This document shows, piece by piece, positions 58,935 through 64,000 of a stretch of DNA of 64,000 bases (position 1 is the first letter of the stretch; the number at the start of each line of letters is the position of its first letter). A model generated the notes under the pieces. It made no database searches and had not been told where the DNA came from. It saw only the letters and a list, made by a program, of their open reading frames with translations. Position numbers and translations under genes: made by a program. The DNA lies in the NCBI RefSeq assembly GCF_021343995.1, contig NZ_JAJTTE010000007.1, positions 62,001 to 126,000 on the forward strand. Direction: 5' to 3'. The DNA is from Pseudonocardia terrae (GTDB lineage: Bacteria; Actinomycetota; Actinomycetes; Mycobacteriales; Pseudonocardiaceae).

Positions 58935-60098
58935 ATGCCCGAATCGGCTGCCCTGCAGCGGCTACGCGACGCCGCCCGTGATCCGCGGGCGTATGTCGCG
59001 CAGTGGCGGGCCCACCACCCCGGCTGTTTCGTCGTCGGTGTGATGCCGATGAACTTTCCGCGCGAGATCGCCCTGGCCGCGGGTGTCCTCCCGGTCTATG
59101 TCCAGGACGACCAGCGGCCGGTCGCCGAGGGCCGCGCCTATCTGCCGGAGTTCTACTGCGGCTACACGCGGAACCTGGCCGACCAGGCGGCGACCGGCCG
59201 GTTGGACCACTTCGACGCGCTCCTGCTCGCCGACCACTGCATCCAGCTGCTCGGGGCCTCGGACGTGGCGCGGGCGATCGGCGACCGGCCGGTGTTCTTC
59301 GGGATGCTCATCAGCTCCCTGAGCGACTCCTGGGCCGAGAAGAAGATCGCCGAGATGATGGGGCACTTCCGTGCCGAGTTCGAGAAGCTCTCCGGCGCCC
59401 CCGTCGAGGACGAGGCCCTGGCCCTGGCCATCGAGGCCTACAACGCCGACCGCCAGCTGCTGCGCCGGGTCTTCGACGAGCGCGCCGCGGGCGACACCAC
59501 GTGGTCGCCGGTCGAGCTGCAGGACATGGTCGTGTCGGCGCAGGTCATGGATCCCGTCGAGCATCACGACCTGCTCGTCGAGGCCCTGGCCGCAGCGCCG
59601 CGCGGCGAACGGGACGACCGTGTCCGGGTCCACCTGTCCGGGCATCTCTGTCACGCGCCCCGTCGCGAGCTGCTCGAGGTGATCGAGGAGACCGGGGCCG
59701 TCGTGGTCGACGACGACCTGTGGTCGGGGCGGCGCTACGTGCAGTCCCTGGTCCCGTTCACCCCGGGCGAGGATCCGATGAGCGCGATCGGCCGCTGGTA
59801 CGCCGAGCGCAACGTGGACCTGCCGTGTCCCACCCGGGTGCAGCACGACGTGGACTGGGACGCCTGGCTGATCGACGCGACGCGGCGCAGCGGGGCCGAG
59901 GTCGTCGTGCACCTCATGCCCAAGTTCTGCGAGCCCCACATGCTGTTCTATCCCGAGCTCCGCAAGGCCCTCGACGCCGCCGGCATCCCGCAGCTGCTGG
60001 TCGAGACCGAGCACGAGGGCATCCCCCTGGAAGCGCTGCGCACCCGGTTGGAGGCCCTCGTCGAGCGGGCCGTCCGGCACCGGCCCGCCTACGCCTGA
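58935..60098 (+). CDS. 2-hydroxyacyl-CoA dehydratase / benzoyl-CoA reductase family subunit (BcrC/HgdB-like)
   Basis: A 387-aa protein, the length of BadD/BcrC. FPREIALAAGVLPVYV at residues 41-56 is the family opening. Cys75 (EFYCGYTRN), Cys102 (LADHCIQ) and Cys332 (MPKFCEPHM) are placed like the cysteines that hold the [4Fe-4S] cluster. HLSGHLCHAPRRELLEVIEE and VVVDDDLWSGRRYV match the nucleotide-like cluster domain. It starts at ATG 58935 after AAGGAG. With the next two genes it encodes an enzyme that uses ATP-driven single-electron transfer for ring reduction or alpha-hydroxyacyl-CoA dehydration. Which of the two is undecided. Confidence 0.87.
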   Translation: MPESAALQRLRDAARDPRAYVAQWRAHHPGCFVVGVMPMNFPREIALAAGVLPVYVQDDQRPVAEGRAYLPEFYCGYTRNLADQAATGRLDHFDALLLADHCIQLLGASDVARAIGDRPVFFGMLISSLSDSWAEKKIAEMMGHFRAEFEKLSGAPVEDEALALAIEAYNADRQLLRRVFDERAAGDTTWSPVELQDMVVSAQVMDPVEHHDLLVEALAAAPRGERDDRVRVHLSGHLCHAPRRELLEVIEETGAVVVDDDLWSGRRYVQSLVPFTPGEDPMSAIGRWYAERNVDLPCPTRVQHDVDWDAWLIDATRRSGAEVVVHLMPKFCEPHMLFYPELRKALDAAGIPQLLVETEHEGIPLEALRTRLEALVERAVRHRPAYA

Positions 60099-60111
60099 TC
60101 GGAGAACCGAC

Positions 60112-61503
60112 ATGACCACCACCGCTCCGACCGCCCCGACGGCCGAACCCCGCACCGAGCGGCTTGCCATCACCCGCGAGGGCGGGCGCATGATCGCCGA
60201 CTACTGGGAGGATCTCTTCGTCGCCCGCGAGTCCGGACGCAAGATCGTCTGGTACAACGGCGGCGCGCTCAACCCGATGTTCCAGGCGGCCGGCCTGGCG
60301 TGGTGTCACGGCGAGGCCTTCGCGGCCCGGCTGGCCGCGCAGCGCCTGGAGGGCCCGGCCCAGCTGGCGGGCGCCGAGTACGGCTACAACGCCGAGCTCT
60401 GCTCCTACTCCCGCACGCACCTCGGCTGCGCGGTGCTGACCCTCAAGGGCAGCGAGGAGCCGGACAGCGGCGTCGTCGGTCTGCACGACCGCGCCGACCT
60501 GGCGGCCAAGCTGCCCGCGCCGGATCTCTTCGTCAACAACTACGCGGGCTGCAGCACCGGGCAGCAGTGGGACGAGGTCTCGTACCGCGTGTTCGGCAAG
60601 AACGTGCCGATCTTCAACGTCTCGCACCCGTTCCTCTGGGGCAACCGGCCCGACGCCGGCTACCTGGTCGGCTCGGAATGGGACGAGGCCTCCCGCTACG
60701 TCCGAGACCAGCTCGTCGAGCTGATCGACTTTCTCGAGGTGCAGACCGGCCGCCCCTTCGACTACGACGCGCTGAGCGAATCGATGACCTACATCAAGCG
60801 CGCGGGCGAGCTGCGCCGCGAAGGTCTCGACCTCTGCAAGGCGACCCCGGCCCCGGCCACGTTCTGGGACTGGATCTCCTGCATCGCGCCGATCAACTTC
60901 CTCCCCGGCAACCAGGCGCTGGTCGACTACTTCCAGAACGTGAAGGACGAGATCCAGCAGCGCATCGACGCCGGCATCTCGGGTGTGCGGGACGAGAAGT
61001 ACCGGCTGTACTTCGACGGGATCATGAACTGGAACAAGCTGGGGTTCCTGTCCCGCAAGTTCGCCGAGCACGGCGCGGCCGTGCTGGCCGGGCGCTACAT
61101 CCAGAACGCGTTCTGGCAGGAACCGCACCTGATCGACACCTCGGACCCGCTGCTCGGTATGGCCCAGCACTACCTGCTCTGTCCGACCAACCACGGATCG
61201 AAGACGCTGGATCACCTCACCCTGCGGGACTGCGAGTCCTACGGCATCGACGGCATCGTCTTCCACTCCACCCGCACCTGCCGGGCGTTCACCGGGCCGC
61301 AGCGCCTCCTCGCCAGGTCCGCGCGGGACAATCTCGGCATTCCGTCGATCTTCTTCGAGGGTGACGTCGCCGACGCCTCCTTCTACAAGGAGGAGATCCT
61401 CGACAGTCGGCTGGTCGCGATGCTGGAGGCGATCGACGTCGCGCGGGAGCGCGGTGATCACCGTCGGGCGGGCCGCGGCGCCGAGGTGGCGTGGCCGGCA
61501 TGA
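60112..61503 (+). CDS. 2-hydroxyacyl-CoA dehydratase / benzoyl-CoA reductase family subunit (BcrB/HgdA-like)
   Basis: A 463-aa partner subunit. Opening KIVWYNGGALNPMFQAAGLA, then Cys97 (AELCSYSRTHLG) and Cys147 (NNYAGCSTGQQWDE) as probable cluster ligands, Cys357 (LLCPTNHGSKT), Cys390 (STRTCRAFTGPQ), and the family end FFEGDVADASFYKEEILDSR. The E-CSYSR and NNYAGCST-QWDE stretches and the last motif resemble BcrB/BadE. It begins 13 nt after the first subunit gene and overlaps the activator gene (ATGA). It is 20-30 residues longer than relatives at the N-terminus, which is Thr/Pro-rich. Confidence 0.87.
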   Translation: MTTTAPTAPTAEPRTERLAITREGGRMIADYWEDLFVARESGRKIVWYNGGALNPMFQAAGLAWCHGEAFAARLAAQRLEGPAQLAGAEYGYNAELCSYSRTHLGCAVLTLKGSEEPDSGVVGLHDRADLAAKLPAPDLFVNNYAGCSTGQQWDEVSYRVFGKNVPIFNVSHPFLWGNRPDAGYLVGSEWDEASRYVRDQLVELIDFLEVQTGRPFDYDALSESMTYIKRAGELRREGLDLCKATPAPATFWDWISCIAPINFLPGNQALVDYFQNVKDEIQQRIDAGISGVRDEKYRLYFDGIMNWNKLGFLSRKFAEHGAAVLAGRYIQNAFWQEPHLIDTSDPLLGMAQHYLLCPTNHGSKTLDHLTLRDCESYGIDGIVFHSTRTCRAFTGPQRLLARSARDNLGIPSIFFEGDVADASFYKEEILDSRLVAMLEAIDVARERGDHRRAGRGAEVAWPA

Positions 61504-62426
61504 CAGGCCGCTACCTCGGCGTCGACCTGGGCTCGACGACGGCGAAGGCCGTCGTCGTCGACGGCGCGGGGGAGATCCTGTCCTCGTCCGTCGTCACGAT
61601 GGGAGCCGTCTCGCGTGCGGGCATGCAGCGCGCGGTCGATCAGGCGCTGCGGGAGGCGGGGCTCACCGAGTCGGACCTTCACGGCACGGTGTCGACCGGC
61701 TACGGGCGCCGGCTGGTGCCGGGCGCGGGCCGCACGTACACCGAGATCACCTGCCACGCGCGGGGGACCGCCGAGATGGTCCCCGGCGTGCGGCTGGTGA
61801 TCGACGTCGGCGGTCAGGACTCCAAGGCGATCACCGTGGGGCCGGACGGCCTCGTGCAGGACTTCGCCATGAACGACCGCTGCGCCAGCGGCACGGGCCG
61901 GTTCTACGAGGTGCTCGCCCGGGCCGTGGACGTGCCGATCGAGGGGCTCGGGGAGCTGGCCCTGCGCGGGTCCGACGACCTCGAGGTGAGCAGCATGTGC
62001 GCCACGTTCGCCGAGACCGAGATCGTGTCGATGCTGGCCGAGGACCAGGACGTCGCGGACATCGCGTCGTCGGTCCACCGGGCGATCGCGGCGCGGACGC
62101 TCGCGCTGGTAGCGCAGGTCGGCCGGCACACTCCGGTCGTGCTGACCGGAGGCGTGGCCCGCAACCCGGCGGCCGTGCACTTCCTGAGCCGGGCTCTGGA
62201 CGCCGTGGTCACGGTGCCGGCACACCCCCAGATCACCGGGGCCTTCGGAGCGGCGCTCCTGGCGCGCGACGCGGACCGGAAGCGGCAGGTCGCCCTGGAC
62301 GTCCCCGGCGCGGACGAGATGTTTCCCCGGGCCCGAGGGCACGCGCCCGCCGGCCGGGACTGTGCTGGGTGCGACGGGACGAACGAGTCGGGCACTCTCG
62401 ACCTGGGTATTCCGGCGCGGCGCTGA
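61500..62426 (+). CDS. BadF/BadG/HgdC-type activator ATPase for a radical acyl-CoA enzyme
   Basis: A 308-aa ASKHA-fold ATPase. LGVDLGSTTAKAVVVD at residues 6-21 is the phosphate-binding start and VIDVGGQDSKAI (100-111) the second loop. Cys128 (NDRCASGTGRF) and Cys167 (SSMCATFAETE) are one residue from the positions of the two HgdC cysteines that bridge the [4Fe-4S] cluster in the homodimer. LTGGVARNPA and GAFGAALLA close the fold. A C-terminal tail has two more Cys (DCAGCDG). Only one ATPase is encoded, as in dehydratase systems; Thauera-type benzoyl-CoA reductases have two. I chose ATG 61500; GTG 61491 is possible. Confidence 0.9.
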   Translation: MTGRYLGVDLGSTTAKAVVVDGAGEILSSSVVTMGAVSRAGMQRAVDQALREAGLTESDLHGTVSTGYGRRLVPGAGRTYTEITCHARGTAEMVPGVRLVIDVGGQDSKAITVGPDGLVQDFAMNDRCASGTGRFYEVLARAVDVPIEGLGELALRGSDDLEVSSMCATFAETEIVSMLAEDQDVADIASSVHRAIAARTLALVAQVGRHTPVVLTGGVARNPAAVHFLSRALDAVVTVPAHPQITGAFGAALLARDADRKRQVALDVPGADEMFPRARGHAPAGRDCAGCDGTNESGTLDLGIPARR

Positions 62427-62469
62427 CTTCTACGCCGCCCGACCGCAGGAAGCCGGCAGAGACACGGAG

Positions 62470-62498
62470 CGCCCGCCCCGATCGACTCGGGGCGGGCG
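62470..62498. terminator. Terminator after the radical-enzyme operon
   Basis: The same 12-bp stem, 5-nt loop hairpin as at 52037-52065, identical over all 29 nt. It lies between the activator stop (62426) and the convergent SDR stop (62517). Confidence 0.82.
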
Positions 62499-62516
62499 TT
62501 CGCGTGCGCGGAGGAC

Positions 62517-63419
62517 TCAGCCGCGTTGGGCCTTGGAGGCCGCGCTGGCCGCCTTGCTCTTCTCCTTCGCCGCCGCCCAGTCCTCGGCCGTCATCGAGGT
62601 CAGACCGGCGAACGTGCCCGGGCCGGCGAGCATCTGCCCGCCGTCCATGGCGATGGTCTGCCCGGTCAGGTAGTCGCAGGCGTCGGAGAGCAGGAAGATC
62701 GTCAGGTTCGCCAACTCCTCCACGGTCCCGGTGCGGCCCATGGGGATCTGGTCCGCCTGGGTCGCACCGACGGAGCTCTTGTCCGTGGGGTTGAGCATCT
62801 CCCAGGCATAGTCCGTGGGGATCGGGCCGGGCGCCACGGCGTTGAGCCGGATCCCGTACCGCGCCCACTCCACGGCCAGCGACATCGTCATCGAGTGCAC
62901 GGCGGCCTTCGCCATCGCGGACGGCGTGACGAACGCCGACCCCGTCCACACCCAGGTGGTGAGCGTGGAGAGCACACTGCCCGGCAGCCCGGCGGCGATC
63001 CAGCGCTTCCCCGCGGCGTGGGTCGTGTGGAACGACCCCTTCATCACCGTGGAGCTGACCGCGTCGAACGCCCGCGGGCTGAGCGACTCGGTGGGCGCGA
63101 TGAAGTTGGCGGCCGCGTTGTTGACCACGCTCGTCACCGGGCCGTGCTCCTGCCAGAGCGCCTCCATCGCCGCGTCCACCCCGTCGCCGTCCCGGACGTC
63201 CACGGTCTGCACGTGGACGGACCCGGGCCGGGACTGCGAGGCCTCGGCCGCGGCCTCCTCGAGCACCGCGGGACGGCGGCCCCAGAGATGGACGGAGGCG
63301 CCGTGGTCGACGAGGTGGCGGGCGACGCCGCGACCGAGCCCGGTTCCGCCGCCGGTGATCAGGATCCGCTTGCCCACCAGCAGGTCCGGGGCGAACGGGC
63401 TCTTCTTCGGGCTGGTCAT
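62517..63419 (-). CDS. 2,4-dienoyl-CoA reductase-like SDR
   Basis: A 300-aa SDR. The Rossmann loop is TGGGTGLGRGVA. NNAAANFIAPTESLS replaces NNAG, and the active site TPSAMAKAAVHSMTMSLAVE keeps Lys with Ser/Met where classical SDRs have Tyr. Both changes are normal for the dienoyl-CoA reductase branch (DECR), which reduces 2,4-dienoyl-CoA with NADPH. The C-terminus is Lys/Ala-rich. ATG 63419 overlaps the upstream dehydrogenase stop. A cyclic dienoyl-CoA, such as a product of ring reduction, is a possible substrate, by inference only. Confidence 0.82.
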   Translation of the reverse strand: MTSPKKSPFAPDLLVGKRILITGGGTGLGRGVARHLVDHGASVHLWGRRPAVLEEAAAEASQSRPGSVHVQTVDVRDGDGVDAAMEALWQEHGPVTSVVNNAAANFIAPTESLSPRAFDAVSSTVMKGSFHTTHAAGKRWIAAGLPGSVLSTLTTWVWTGSAFVTPSAMAKAAVHSMTMSLAVEWARYGIRLNAVAPGPIPTDYAWEMLNPTDKSSVGATQADQIPMGRTGTVEELANLTIFLLSDACDYLTGQTIAMDGGQMLAGPGTFAGLTSMTAEDWAAAKEKSKAASAASKAQRG

Positions 63420-64000
63420 GATCGCTCCTTCGCGACGGGAGACCGCAGGCCGCGACTGATGATCTCGCGCTGGATCTCGTTGGTCCCGCCGTAGATCGGT
63501 GGCGCGAGTGCCCGGCGGACCTGGCCCTCCATGCCGTACTCGCGGGCGTAGCCGTACCCGCCCATGAGTTGCATGGCCTCCAGGGTGGCCTGCTTGGCGA
63601 CCTCGGTGCTCTTGAGCTTGGCCATGGACGAGCGGGTGCCGAGGTCGGCCTCCTCGCCGGCGTCGATGCGGTCGGCGACGTCGTAGAGGAAGGCCCGGCA
63701 GTGCTCGATCTCGGTGGCCAGGTCAGCGAGCCGGTGTCGGACGGCCTGGAACGAGCCGATGGCCCGGCCGAACTGCTCGCGTTCCGAGGTGTAGGCCACG
63801 ACGTCGTCGAGCGCGCGCTGAGCGGCCCCGACCGACATCGCAGCGATGATCACGCGCTCGACCCCGAGGCCGCGGTTGAGGTGTTCCCAGGCCGCACCCT
63901 CGGTGCCGACGACGGCGGAGGCCGGCACCCGGACGTCGGTGAAGAAGACGTCGTTGACGACGTGCCCCTCCATCGTGTCGATCGCGCGGATCTCCAGGCC
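63416..64000 (-). CDS. Acyl-CoA dehydrogenase, partial (C-terminal 194 codons)
   Basis: The frame enters from the right edge (GLEIRAIDTMEGHVVNDVFF, TDVRVPASAVVGTEG) and ends at 63416. GLGVERVIIAAM has Glu at the isovaleryl-CoA-dehydrogenase position, QFGRAIGSFQAVRHRLADLA and LMGGYGYAREYGMEGQVRRA follow, and YGGTNEIQREI has Gly in place of the medium-chain Glu. The N-terminal half with the main FAD motifs is outside the window. ATG 63973 is internal to the homology, not a start. It is cotranscribed with the dienoyl-CoA-reductase-like SDR. Confidence 0.85.
   Translation of the reverse strand, partial: GLEIRAIDTMEGHVVNDVFFTDVRVPASAVVGTEGAAWEHLNRGLGVERVIIAAMSVGAAQRALDDVVAYTSEREQFGRAIGSFQAVRHRLADLATEIEHCRAFLYDVADRIDAGEEADLGTRSSMAKLKSTEVAKQATLEAMQLMGGYGYAREYGMEGQVRRALAPPIYGGTNEIQREIISRGLRSPVAKERS

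Noticed and set aside
1..64000. CRISPR array, rRNA, phage or transposase genes
   Set aside because: I looked for spaced repeats, rRNA-like stretches and transposase/integrase motifs and found none. The 25.1-25.4 kb repeats are too short and irregular for CRISPR.

Overview
The window is high-GC DNA with GTG starts, Shine-Dalgarno sites, ATGA/GTGA gene overlaps and actinobacterial family types: paired FadE-like acyl-CoA dehydrogenases, a mycofactocin-type SDR, a MimR-like activator with a degenerate ATPase domain, and LLM-class flavin/F420 enzymes. It best fits a soil actinomycete. Pseudonocardiales is my guess; no rRNA or other marker is present. Almost every gene serves CoA-ester catabolism. 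I count 8 acyl-CoA dehydrogenases, 10 SDRs, 7 AMP-forming acyl-CoA ligases (one broken), 5 intact crotonases, MaoC hot-dog proteins, a thiolase, an HMG-CoA-lyase-like enzyme and three MFS transporters (one broken).

Region 1 (1-24 kb). Short divergent operons surround a repeated dyad, TGTCGC-N5-GCGACA (motif A). The operon at 3.6-8.4 kb encodes an acyl-CoA dehydrogenase pair, an SDR, a limonene-1,2-epoxide-hydrolase-fold enzyme with all its catalytic residues at the reference positions, a degenerate second copy, and a split MaoC hydratase. Next come a ligase/dehydrogenase operon with a TetR gene, a MimR-like activator, a stretch of decayed catabolic genes (13.95-15.98 kb), an MHS transporter, a flavin-linked operon ending in a RibBA-like protein, and two SDRs.

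Region 2 (23.8-26.3 kb) is a scar. It holds a 3' aldehyde dehydrogenase fragment, a crotonase remnant, the 3' half of a tRNA-Val-like gene, direct repeats resembling recombinase arm sites, and one small conserved-looking ORF.

Region 3 (26.3-57.9 kb). Several operons carry a second repeated operator, TGGTC-T-GACC (motif B), typical of FadR/FCD-type GntR repressors; such a gene lies at 37.6-38.3 kb. The centre is a 13-gene, 12.4-kb operon (39.6-52.0 kb) with acyl-CoA dehydrogenase, thiolase, CoA-transferase, HMG-CoA-lyase-like, BadH-like and BadI-like enzymes. This fits degradation of a cyclohexanecarboxylate-like alicyclic acid through ring-opening to a dicarboxylyl-CoA. A reverse-strand operon (52.1-57.9 kb) encodes two ligases, an SDR without the usual catalytic residues, and a transporter. 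One ligase and the transporter each carry a single in-frame TAG.

Region 4 (58.0-62.5 kb) is the most unusual part. A PaaX-family regulator is divergent from three genes for an ATP-dependent radical enzyme of the benzoyl-CoA reductase / 2-hydroxyacyl-CoA dehydratase family: two iron-sulfur subunits and one activator ATPase with both cluster cysteines. Next to BadH/BadI-like genes this suggests a reductive ring-processing or dehydration step feeding the alicyclic beta-oxidation genes. The window ends in a dienoyl-CoA-reductase-like SDR and a partial acyl-CoA dehydrogenase.
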